A DNA stretch of 6,471 nt, taken from Prevotella sp. UBA4376 (lineage in GTDB: Bacteria; Bacteroidota; Bacteroidia; Bacteroidales; Bacteroidaceae). The translations under genes and the position numbers were made by a program. Below, piece by piece: positions 1 to 5,908 of this stretch; within the stretch, counting starts at the first letter, position 1; every line of letters begins with the position of its first letter. A model generated the notes under the pieces. It saw nothing but the letters and a program-made list of their open reading frames with translations. It was not told the DNA's origin and searched no databases. The stretch covers positions 1 through 6,471 of the forward strand of contig DGRY01000017.1 of assembly GCA_002391185.1 (NCBI GenBank). Reading direction: 5' to 3'.

Positions 1-505
1 CAACTTTACCATTGAGGGGAATGTTAGTTAAGGTTGAAAGGATGAAAATGGAATGTTGTTCGTTTTCCTTTCCGAACTGGATAGCTCCCTTTAGATCATT
101 CTCTGGGAAAAGCTTTGTACTGTCGAAGTAGTAAAGCCCATCTTGACTGTTGTACCAACCGCCTATATATCCTTCGTGCTGCAAGGCATGGTGCACAACC
201 TTGTCGAGCAAGTCACGCATGCTCGAACTCAGCTCGCTTGCTACCGACGGGACGCAAGAATGGCTGTTTTGAGTAGCAGCAAAACTGACGGCTATTCCTT
301 CAGTCGGTTCCGTCATCGTGCGGATGTCAAGCGTAAATCCGTTGGGGTGGTTTTGACTGAAAGCCCAAACCTTGTCAACAATATTTGTTATGTTGTTTTG
401 CTTTGTTGTGTTGTCATCATTTGAAGAACATGAGGCAAAACAGGTTGTTCCACAAATGGTCAGGACAGCTATAATCAGCCAAATTTTTAGTCTTTCTCGT
501 ATCAT
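1..505 (-). CDS. Putative lipoprotein of unknown function (N-terminal part, runs off the left edge)
   Basis: The frame is open from an ATG at 505-503 to the window edge, giving 168 codons with no stop, so the C-terminus is missing. The first residues (MIRERLKIW) are basic, followed by a hydrophobic stretch to about residue 25 and a lipobox-like FASC with Cys26 and then SSNDD. This is the usual look of a Bacteroidetes lipoprotein signal peptide, in which the cysteine is lipidated and the protein exported to the envelope. Cys18 and Cys22 are less likely lipid sites. The mature part is soluble-looking, with segments such as HPNGFTLDIRTMTEPTEGIAV and GYIGGWYNSQDGLYYFDS. I do not recognise a named domain and assign no function. 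The start is supported by a -7 box (TATCTTTG, 538-531) about 25 nt upstream. It is divergent from the efflux operon, which may mean shared regulation, but nothing proves a functional link. I am confident that this is a gene, less so that it is a lipoprotein. Confidence 0.8.
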   Translation of the reverse strand, partial: MIRERLKIWLIIAVLTICGTTCFASCSSNDDNTTKQNNITNIVDKVWAFSQNHPNGFTLDIRTMTEPTEGIAVSFAATQNSHSCVPSVASELSSSMRDLLDKVVHHALQHEGYIGGWYNSQDGLYYFDSTKLFPENDLKGAIQFGKENEQHSIFILSTLTNIPLNGKV

Positions 506-518
506 ATCAAAGTATTAT

Positions 519-526
519 TATCTTTG
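519..526 (+). promoter_or_regulatory. Possible rightward -7 box facing the lipoprotein promoter
   Basis: TATCTTTG at 519-526 is a perfect -7 box on the plus strand. It forms one arm of an inverted repeat with the minus-strand box at 531-538 (8-bp arms, 4-bp gap). No good TTTG lies 19-21 nt upstream, so its use as a promoter is uncertain. It could be an extra distal promoter for the efflux operon, or simply half of a protein-binding inverted repeat. Confidence 0.3.
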
Positions 527-530
527 TTTG

Positions 531-561
531 CAAAGATACAATTTTTGTCGACAAAAAGAAA
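531..561 (-). promoter_or_regulatory. Bacteroidetes-type promoter for the leftward lipoprotein gene
   Basis: Read on the minus strand, TTTC (561-558) is followed by a 19-nt spacer and a perfect TATCTTTG -7 box (538-531). The Bacteroidetes consensus is TTTG, 19-21 nt, TAnnTTTG, so only one base of the -33 box departs. The expected transcription start lies close to 525, giving a leader of about 20 nt before the ATG at 505. The spacer is almost filled by a perfect palindrome at 542-557. Confidence 0.6.
542..557. promoter_or_regulatory. Perfect 16-bp palindrome, candidate operator
   Basis: TTTTTGTCGACAAAAA is its own reverse complement over all 16 bases. It sits between the -33 and -7 boxes of the leftward promoter, where a bound dimeric repressor would block RNA polymerase. 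The palindrome and its position are seen directly; the operator role is inferred, and no regulator gene is in the window. It lies about 90 bp upstream of the rightward -7 box at 645-652, so control of the efflux operon is possible but less direct. Confidence 0.4.
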
Positions 562-644
562 ATAAAGGTCAAAAATATCATAAAACAGTTAGTCCTATTC
601 TTTGTATTTTTGTTTTGAAATGCTTTCATTTTCGTTTTTTTTCG

Positions 645-652
645 TACCTTTG
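645..652 (+). promoter_or_regulatory. -7 box, probable promoter of the efflux operon
   Basis: TACCTTTG matches the Bacteroidetes TAnnTTTG consensus and is followed by GCA, a common context. The upstream DNA is T-rich; the best -33 candidate is TTTC at 624-627 with a 17-nt spacer, slightly short of the normal 19-21. It is the last promoter-like box before the TolC-family gene. Transcription would begin near 659. Confidence 0.5.
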
Positions 653-814
653 CATCCGTTTTGAGGATTTCGCAATTAATAGTGCTCGAAATTCTTCTTC
701 TGATTTGTCCCTAATCAAAGAAGTTTGTAGTGCATTGTGGCAAACGTGAGGTTTGTCCGAACCATGAAGGTTCATTATTCGTATTTCCGAGGGAAGGAAT
801 ATTTTTTACGAGTA
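653..814 (+). other. Leader region of the efflux operon
   Basis: Between the probable promoter and the chosen start at 815 lie about 150 nt with no separate gene. The first ATG (764-766) is in frame with the TolC-family gene and is an alternative start that would add 17 residues; a GTG at 737 would add 26. Two short mutually exclusive hairpins are possible around 764: GGTT (750-753) with AACC (760-763), or GAACC (759-763) with GGTTC (769-773). The second would place the 764 ATG in a 5-nt loop. Nothing else is seen here. Confidence 0.35.
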
Positions 815-2227
815 ATGAAATATTATAGAAAAAATTTCATTTTAATGAGTAATCACATGTTTTTTGGTGCTCTGACTTTTTCTACGATAGTCGGAGTAAG
901 TTGCTGTGTACCTTCGTATGCGCAGCAAAAGATGAGTCTTCAATCGCTTTTTGAGCTGGCTGACCAACAGAATCAGCGCATCAAAATTAGCGAAACGGCA
1001 TTGAAGGCAGCAGAAGAAGGGGTGACATCGGCAAAGTCGGCCTTGCTGCCAAGTGTTGAATTTAGCGTGCAAGGCTCCTACACGGGCAATGCTTTCTTGA
1101 TGTCGCGAGGGTTCTCTACTTGTGGCACCACAGAGTATATCGTTCCTGGATTGGGAGTTCAACAGGTGCAGAATGGCAAACAACCCACACCACACTGGGG
1201 CAACAGCTTCACTGCTCAGGCCACACAAGTGATATATTCTGGTGGTGCCATTCGCTCAGGCGTTGAGATAGCGAAGTTGGGACACCAGTTGGCAGAGCTT
1301 GATGTAGAGAAAAACCGTCAGGAGGTGCGTTTCCTGCTTACCGGTTATTATCTCGACCTCTACAAACTGCAAAACCAGTTGCAGGTGATTGCAAGGAACA
1401 TGGAACTGACAGAGAAAGTTATCGAACAGATGAAGGCACGCAGAGAACAGGGAACGGTGTTGAAGAACGACTTGACACGATACGAACTGCAACTGCAGAG
1501 TCTTCAGCTTACCAAGACGCAACTTGAGGATGCACAGAAGATTATTCGTCATCAGATGAATACAGCCGTACACCTGCCTGAGGGAGAGAATTTTGAAGTG
1601 GAAACAAAGTCGCTCGAAGAAGATAGTAAGGCTCTCAAGGCATACACCTCGGAACAGTTGTGGCAACAGACTGCTGCAGAAAACAATATCGGTATTCGTC
1701 AGGCTCTGCTGGCCACTAAGGTGTCGGAACAGAAGGTGAGAAACTTACGTGCGGCTTCGCTACCATCTGTGGCTGTGGTTGCAGAAAACAATCTGGCAGG
1801 TCCTTACACATCTGACCTGATTCCTAAAAATGCCAACGTCAATGTGTGGTTTGTAGGTATCGGTGTGAAATACAATCTGTCGAGTATATGGAAGAACAAA
1901 CATACAATCCGTAAAGCAAGGTATGAAAACACCCAAGCCCGCGAAAGTGTAGAGTTGGTGCGTGAAGACATAAGAAATAGTGTTCAGGCTAACTACACTA
2001 ATCTGCTGACAAGCTCGGTAGAGGTTAGTACACAGGAAAAGCAAGTGGAACTTGCCGACCAGAACTATGCGGTGGTGAAGAATCGTTACGACAACGCTTT
2101 GGCCCTGCTCACCGATATGCTTGATGCTTCAAACATGAAACTCGCTGCTGATATGGCTTTGGTCAATGCACGCATCAATATGCTTTACAACTATTTTAAA
2201 CTTAAATATATAACAAATACGCTTTAA
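815..2227 (+). CDS. TolC-family outer membrane efflux channel
   Basis: This is the outer-membrane component of a tripartite efflux pump, a trimeric beta-barrel and alpha-helical tunnel through which the substrate leaves the cell. The 470-residue length is typical of the family. From the ATG at 815 the protein starts with a basic n-region (MKYYRKN), a hydrophobic core and an SYA/QQ signal-peptidase site after about residue 36. The mature part shows the duplicated OEP layout. Each half has a helical lead-in followed by a strand pair: SALLPSVEFSVQGSY then YSGGAIRSGVEIAKLG in the first half, and LRAASLPSVAVV (from about 313) then WFVGIGVKYNLSSIWKN (from about 345) in the second. Long Gln/Glu/Leu-rich helices lie between them. 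I preferred 815 over the in-frame ATG at 764 and GTG at 737 because it gives a normal signal peptide and has a GGAAGGAA purine run upstream. The stop is 4 nt before the adaptor gene, so the two are one operon. Confidence 0.93.
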   Translation: MKYYRKNFILMSNHMFFGALTFSTIVGVSCCVPSYAQQKMSLQSLFELADQQNQRIKISETALKAAEEGVTSAKSALLPSVEFSVQGSYTGNAFLMSRGFSTCGTTEYIVPGLGVQQVQNGKQPTPHWGNSFTAQATQVIYSGGAIRSGVEIAKLGHQLAELDVEKNRQEVRFLLTGYYLDLYKLQNQLQVIARNMELTEKVIEQMKARREQGTVLKNDLTRYELQLQSLQLTKTQLEDAQKIIRHQMNTAVHLPEGENFEVETKSLEEDSKALKAYTSEQLWQQTAAENNIGIRQALLATKVSEQKVRNLRAASLPSVAVVAENNLAGPYTSDLIPKNANVNVWFVGIGVKYNLSSIWKNKHTIRKARYENTQARESVELVREDIRNSVQANYTNLLTSSVEVSTQEKQVELADQNYAVVKNRYDNALALLTDMLDASNMKLAADMALVNARINMLYNYFKLKYITNTL

Positions 2228-2231
2228 CAAG

Positions 2232-3260
2232 ATGGAAAAGAATAAGATTTCAATCTATATTTATAACACTATCGTGATACTCTGTATAGCATGTGGCGCT
2301 GTTTATGCCGCCAGTCAGTTTATGCATTTCGGAGGTGGCGAGGTAACAGATAATGCACGTGTATGCCAGAATATCGTGCCACAGAACTGCCGCGTGCAAG
2401 GTTTTATACGCGAGGTGCGCTTTACTGAATTTCAAAAGGTAAAGAAGGGTGATACTCTTGTTGTTATTGAAGATGCAGAGTTTCGTCTTCGTCTGGCTCA
2501 GGCAGAAGCAGACCTTACACGTGCCGAACGCGGTTCGCAGGGTACTGCAAGCAGTATCAACACCACAAAGACCAGCATAACAGTGACCGATGCAAGCATC
2601 GAGGCTGCCCGTGTGCAGATGGAGAATGCAAAGAAGGAGGATGCCCGTTTCCAGAAACTGCTCCAGCAGGATGCCGTTACACAACAGCAGTATGACAATG
2701 TACACACTGGTTATCTGAGCGCCAAGGCTGGATATGAGCAGGCACTTCGTTCGCGCAACACACAGACAGCTGTTGTGGCAGAGCAGGGACATCATCTTTC
2801 TGCCTCAGAAGCAGCTATAGAGCTGGCACGTGCACAGGTGGAGATTGCACGATTAAACCTGTCGTATTGCTACATCATTGCCACTTGCGATGGCGTGGTG
2901 GGCAGCAAAGATATTCATGTGGGGCAGTTGGTTAACCCTGGTCAGACAATGGTTAGCATTGTAGATGAACATGAAAAATGGGTGGAGGCCAACTATCAGG
3001 AGTCGCAAATGCCCAATATAAAGGTGGGCAATAAAGTGCGTTTTACTGCAGATGCAGTTCCCAATGTGGAATATACGGGTGTTGTAGAGCGTATCAGCGA
3101 TGCCACAGGTAGCGCATTCTCGTTGGTTCCTATTGATAATGCCACAGGTAATTTCGTCAAAGTGGAGCAGCGTGTGACAGTGCGTGTGAGACTTGATGCA
3201 TGCGATGAATTGAAAAAGCTGCATGGTGGTTATAATGTCGTTTGTAAGGTAGAAGAATAA
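2232..3260 (+). CDS. emrA: EmrA-like periplasmic adaptor (HlyD/membrane fusion protein family)
   Basis: This 342-residue adaptor is anchored in the inner membrane and links the MFS permease to the TolC-family channel. One transmembrane helix spans about residues 8-28. The first half of a biotinyl-lipoyl-like domain follows at about 40-82 (TDNARV...VQGFIREVRFTE..VKKGDTLVVIED). A long Ala/Gln/Glu-rich coiled-coil hairpin runs from about 83 to 208. The second lipoyl half spans about 210-247 (IIATCDGVVG...VNPGQTMVSIVD). A beta-barrel domain follows, with WVEANYQESQ (250-259), GSAFSLVP (293-300) and NATGNFVKVEQRV (303-315). These last motifs are hallmarks of the EmrA branch that works with DHA2 MFS permeases rather than with RND pumps. 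The gene starts 4 nt after the channel gene, and its TAA shares one base with the ATG of the permease gene (TAATG), which suggests translational coupling. The substrate is not readable from the sequence. Confidence 0.93.
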   Translation: MEKNKISIYIYNTIVILCIACGAVYAASQFMHFGGGEVTDNARVCQNIVPQNCRVQGFIREVRFTEFQKVKKGDTLVVIEDAEFRLRLAQAEADLTRAERGSQGTASSINTTKTSITVTDASIEAARVQMENAKKEDARFQKLLQQDAVTQQQYDNVHTGYLSAKAGYEQALRSRNTQTAVVAEQGHHLSASEAAIELARAQVEIARLNLSYCYIIATCDGVVGSKDIHVGQLVNPGQTMVSIVDEHEKWVEANYQESQMPNIKVGNKVRFTADAVPNVEYTGVVERISDATGSAFSLVPIDNATGNFVKVEQRVTVRVRLDACDELKKLHGGYNVVCKVEE

Positions 3261-4891
3261 TGGGAAAACTGACAGAATTTCTGATGAAGGCGCCATCGCC
3301 ACCTGCCGGCATGCCCTTTTGTATGCCAATGATGAAAGGGTGGGTGCCCCGCAGGTTGCAACCCTGGATTTACGTATTGACGGCACTGTGCTTCCAGTTT
3401 TCTGGAGGTATCTATCTGGGTGCTCTTGATGAGATTCGTGGCACCACCAGTTTCATGATAGAGGATGTTATGTTTCTGCTTTATGCTACGCTTGCGGGCA
3501 TGGCAATGTGGTTTCCGATGCTGTTCAGGATGAAGTTTCGTTTTACCAATCAGCAGTTGATATGCACCTCGGCCATTGTTATGGGTATCTGCAACATCAT
3601 CACAATGTATAGTCACTCGATGCCAGTGCTCGTTGTGGCATGTTTCATTGCGGGAATAGCCAAGATTCAAGGTACATTCGAGTGTATGAGCAACATACAG
3701 TTGTGGATTACACCAAAACGCGACTTCGCCGTATTCTTCCCAGTGCTCCACATCATACTTCTCACCGCTATCGAAGGTGGTGGATGGCTTGCAGCTTGGA
3801 TGGGGCATCATTTCACATGGCAGATGATGCACACTTTTACCGTAGGCACCATGTCGTTTGTACTGTTGACACAGGTTGTCATGTGTCGCCCGTTCTGCCC
3901 AATGCCTAATAGATTCTCGCTAAAGGGCACCGACTGGCAGGGAGCACTCCTCATCTGCATCACGATGCTTCTGTTCTCGTACATCTTTGTCTATGGTGAT
4001 CACTATAGGTGGTTTGCAAGCCATCATATAAGAATGGCAGGAGCTTTTACACTCATCTTTGCAGGACTCACCTTTTACCGACTGATTAGTAATCGCTATC
4101 CATACATAGAACTTCGCCTATTGAAATTCCGTAACGTTGTCCCCATCCTCATTGTTACCGTACTGGCAGAACTGTCTTTCGGTGCCGAGCACACCCTTGA
4201 GGAGATACTCTACACAGAGGTAGTGGGACTTGAAGAACTGACGAAGGAGAATCAGTATATGTGGGCATTGCCAGGTATGTTTTTGGGTATAGCCCTTGAC
4301 CTCTATTGGCTAAAGGTTCAAAAGTGGAAGGTGTGGAAGCTGATAGGTATCGCTTTTCTGTCTATCAGCGCATATGCCTTGCTGATGTACTCTACATTGG
4401 GTATGGCGGTGAACATTGAGCAATACCAGCTGGCAATCATGCTTCGCGGCTTTGGTTACGGTGTTCTGGCGCCAACTCTGATGTGGGCTTTGGAAGAATC
4501 TATACCCAGTCTTGAGATGTTTTTCATGGGACTTTTTGTCTTCAACATTCTACACATGTATCTGGGTGGCGCTATGGGCTATGGTTTCTATACCACTATC
4601 TTCTCGCATTTTCTGAATGAGGATATGATGAACTATGGTCGTCAGTTGACCCTCACTCACCTCGATCTCTCACATTTTGATTTCGGAACCTTCATGGGCG
4701 ACAGCTATCTGCACTCTATGATGCTTGTGGCTATCAAGCAGGTCTATGGTTATGTCATTTGGTTCGCATTGTTCCTTGCGTCCATCTTCTTATTGTGTGA
4801 TATCCCCACTGTTAGAACCAACATCCGTAAAGTGCCTCTATGGCCTGTATTGGCAATAGAATATTTGACTAAGAAACATAAGAATGTTTAA
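3260..4891 (+). CDS. EmrB-like MFS drug permease (DHA2 type, about 14 helices)
   Basis: This is the inner-membrane proton-coupled transporter of the pump. The 543 residues contain about 14 hydrophobic segments, near 36-55, 70-89, 100-118, 122-139, 158-180, 190-209, 227-245, 259-275, 293-309, 335-349, 360-379, 390-411, 421-444 and 494-514. Features of the EmrB branch are the DWQG entry to helix 7 (225-228), the HYRWFAS loop after it, IELRLLKFRNV before helix 9, RGFGYGVLAPTL in helix 12, and a hydrophilic loop of about 50 residues before the last helix. The usual MFS signatures are weak. The loop between helices 2 and 3 reads LFRMKFRFTNQQ in place of the Gly/Asp/Arg motif A, and helix 5 has IEGGGWLAAW where motif C normally has GPxxGG, leaving Glu172 in or near the membrane. 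The N-terminus carries an unusual Pro/Met-rich stretch of about 30 residues. It is the last gene of the operon and is followed by a hairpin terminator. Confidence 0.9.
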   Translation: MGKLTEFLMKAPSPPAGMPFCMPMMKGWVPRRLQPWIYVLTALCFQFSGGIYLGALDEIRGTTSFMIEDVMFLLYATLAGMAMWFPMLFRMKFRFTNQQLICTSAIVMGICNIITMYSHSMPVLVVACFIAGIAKIQGTFECMSNIQLWITPKRDFAVFFPVLHIILLTAIEGGGWLAAWMGHHFTWQMMHTFTVGTMSFVLLTQVVMCRPFCPMPNRFSLKGTDWQGALLICITMLLFSYIFVYGDHYRWFASHHIRMAGAFTLIFAGLTFYRLISNRYPYIELRLLKFRNVVPILIVTVLAELSFGAEHTLEEILYTEVVGLEELTKENQYMWALPGMFLGIALDLYWLKVQKWKVWKLIGIAFLSISAYALLMYSTLGMAVNIEQYQLAIMLRGFGYGVLAPTLMWALEESIPSLEMFFMGLFVFNILHMYLGGAMGYGFYTTIFSHFLNEDMMNYGRQLTLTHLDLSHFDFGTFMGDSYLHSMMLVAIKQVYGYVIWFALFLASIFLLCDIPTVRTNIRKVPLWPVLAIEYLTKKHKNV

Positions 4892-4945
4892 ACGATTTTT
4901 TTTTATTGCTGTCCGCTAAAACTTTTTAATCCACATAAAAATTAA

Positions 4946-4978
4946 GGTCGGTATCCTCGCTTGGATTCCGACCTTTTT
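4946..4978. terminator. Intrinsic terminator, probably acting in both directions
   Basis: GGTCGG (4946-4951) pairs with CCGACC (4968-4973) and ATCC (4953-4956) with GGAT (4963-4966). There is one T-T mismatch and a 6-nt loop, and TTTTT follows at 4974-4978. On the minus strand the same stem is followed by TTAATTTTT. It lies 54 nt after the efflux operon and about 52 nt after the rlmH stop, so it fits a shared terminator for convergent units. Confidence 0.88.
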
Positions 4979-5030
4979 GTTATCTTTGTACAACACGTGG
5001 AGTGACATCTCTTATAAGGGGGAGGAGGAA

Positions 5031-5501
5031 CTATTCATGGTGATAGGGCTCTCCCTTGATGATGGTGCAGGCACGATAGATTTGCTCTGTGAATACAAGA
5101 CGTACCATTTGGTGGGAGAAAGTCATGCGAGAAAGAGATATTTTCTCGTTGCAGCGACTGTAAACATCGGGTGAGAAGCCATAAGGACCTCCGATAACGA
5201 AGATTAGTCGTCGGGCAGTGTTCTGTTTCTTCTGCAGCCATTTTGCAAATTCAATGGAACGATATTCTTCTCCGTGTTCGTCCATAAGCACTACGGTATC
5301 TGAAGGCTGAATCTCTTTTAGAATGAGTTCGCCCTCACGTGTTTTCTGCTGATCCTCAGAAAGAGCCTTCGTATTTTTTAGTTCAGGAATGACCTTTATC
5401 TCGAATGGCATGTAATGACCTATGCGTTCGGTATAGTCTTTTATTCCAGCTACGAAATGCTTGTTAACCGTTTTTCCTACTAACAAAAGTATTGTTTTCA
5501 T
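5031..5501 (-). CDS. rlmH: 23S rRNA (pseudouridine1915-N3)-methyltransferase RlmH
   Basis: RlmH uses S-adenosylmethionine to methylate N3 of pseudouridine 1915 in helix 69 of 23S rRNA, on assembled 70S ribosomes in the cytoplasm. The 156-residue length matches the family. The SPOUT fold signatures are visible: VVLMDEHGEEYRSIEFA (70-86), the SAM-binding loop IGGPYGFSP (103-111), ISLSRMTFSHQMVRLVFTEQIYRA (121-144) in the knot region, and the conserved C-terminal PYHHE (152-156). The start at 5501 gives MKTILLLVGKT, the usual N-terminus in Bacteroidales. An upstream in-frame ATG at 5534 would add 11 Lys/Ser-rich residues and is unlikely. The ATG overlaps the stop of the DUF4491 gene upstream as ATGA, a 4-nt overlap typical of coupled translation. 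Confidence 0.96.
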   Translation of the reverse strand: MKTILLLVGKTVNKHFVAGIKDYTERIGHYMPFEIKVIPELKNTKALSEDQQKTREGELILKEIQPSDTVVLMDEHGEEYRSIEFAKWLQKKQNTARRLIFVIGGPYGFSPDVYSRCNEKISLSRMTFSHQMVRLVFTEQIYRACTIIKGEPYHHE

Positions 5502-5788
5502 TTTTCTGTTCTTTTGGGATTTTTTGGAAACCAACCTCTTTCCACTCTCTTCTTCTGTTCAAATAGTTCGCCTATTCCCCAGAGGGCAGAAGCGCCAAAG
5601 ACTCCAACAGCTGACGAGATGATGGTGTTTTCTATGCAGAGACTGCCACAAACGCATAGTATGCCTACAATGAGATAAATCCACCAAGGCTTTGTGCCGA
5701 AGTAGTATTCTGTCTTTATTACTATGGGATGCCATACGCCTATAGCAAGGAATGTGCATACTGCAATGATGATACCTGTGAAATACAT
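5498..5788 (-). CDS. DUF4491 family small membrane protein
   Basis: This is a 96-residue protein of unknown function with three predicted membrane helices, near residues 3-21, 35-53 and 54-73, and a charged C-terminal tail (ELFEQKKRVERGWFPKNPKR). The segments HPIVIKTEYYFGTKPWW and IGELFEQKKRVERGWFPKNPKR match what I recall of the DUF4491 family, common in Bacteroidetes. It is the first gene of a two-gene minus-strand unit and overlaps rlmH by 4 nt. A -7 box (TATTTTTG) lies about 27 nt upstream of its ATG. Its link to ribosome modification is only positional. I am sure that it is a gene and fairly sure of the family. Confidence 0.88.
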   Translation of the reverse strand: MYFTGIIIAVCTFLAIGVWHPIVIKTEYYFGTKPWWIYLIVGILCVCGSLCIENTIISSAVGVFGASALWGIGELFEQKKRVERGWFPKNPKRTEK

Positions 5789-5814
5789 ATTGAGTTATTT
5801 GTTTTGTTGGACTG

Positions 5815-5822
5815 CAAAAATA
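5815..5822 (-). promoter_or_regulatory. -7 box for the DUF4491-rlmH unit
   Basis: On the minus strand, TATTTTTG (5822-5815) matches TAnnTTTG and lies 26 nt upstream of the ATG at 5788. No clear TTTG is found 19-21 nt further upstream, so the promoter is plausible rather than certain. Confidence 0.45.
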
Positions 5823-5843
5823 CTAAAAAAAAGAGAATAACGT

Positions 5844-5874
5844 TATGAATAATCATTTTTTATTGTTATCTTTG
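5844..5874 (+). promoter_or_regulatory. Bacteroidetes-type promoter for the phospho-sugar mutase gene
   Basis: TATCTTTG at 5867-5874 is a perfect -7 box. A near-match to the -33 box, TATG (5844-5847), lies 19 nt upstream. Transcription would start near 5881, leaving a leader of about 28 nt that is A/T-rich before the ATG at 5909. It is divergent from the DUF4491-rlmH promoter, with the two -7 boxes about 45 bp apart. Confidence 0.6.
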
Positions 5875-5908
5875 CGATACGAAATTCTAATAAAAACATA
5901 TTATTACT

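Noticed and set aside
143..749. Open frames on the plus strand at 143-424 and 372-749
   Set aside because: The first lies opposite the lipoprotein gene, which has a proper signal peptide and promoter. The second crosses the promoter region, is rich in low-complexity residues and resembles no protein family.
2228..2231. Possible separate promoter between the channel and adaptor genes
   Set aside because: The gap is only 4 nt, and the end of the channel gene has no good TAnnTTTG box with correct spacing; one operon is the simpler reading.
3099..3153. Short direct repeat ATGCCACAGGTA within the emrA-like gene
   Set aside because: Both copies encode the ATG residues of the conserved EmrA motifs DATGSAF and NATGNF, so protein-level conservation explains them.
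842..3832. Minus-strand open frames opposite the efflux operon
   Set aside because: They are Cys/His/Leu-rich shadow translations lying opposite strongly conserved genes, and none has a recognisable domain or promoter.
4977..5174. Plus-strand frame of about 65 codons after the terminator
   Set aside because: It begins inside the terminator T-tract or at an ATG at 5037, and overlaps the conserved C-terminal codons of rlmH. Its sequence is explained by the opposite strand.
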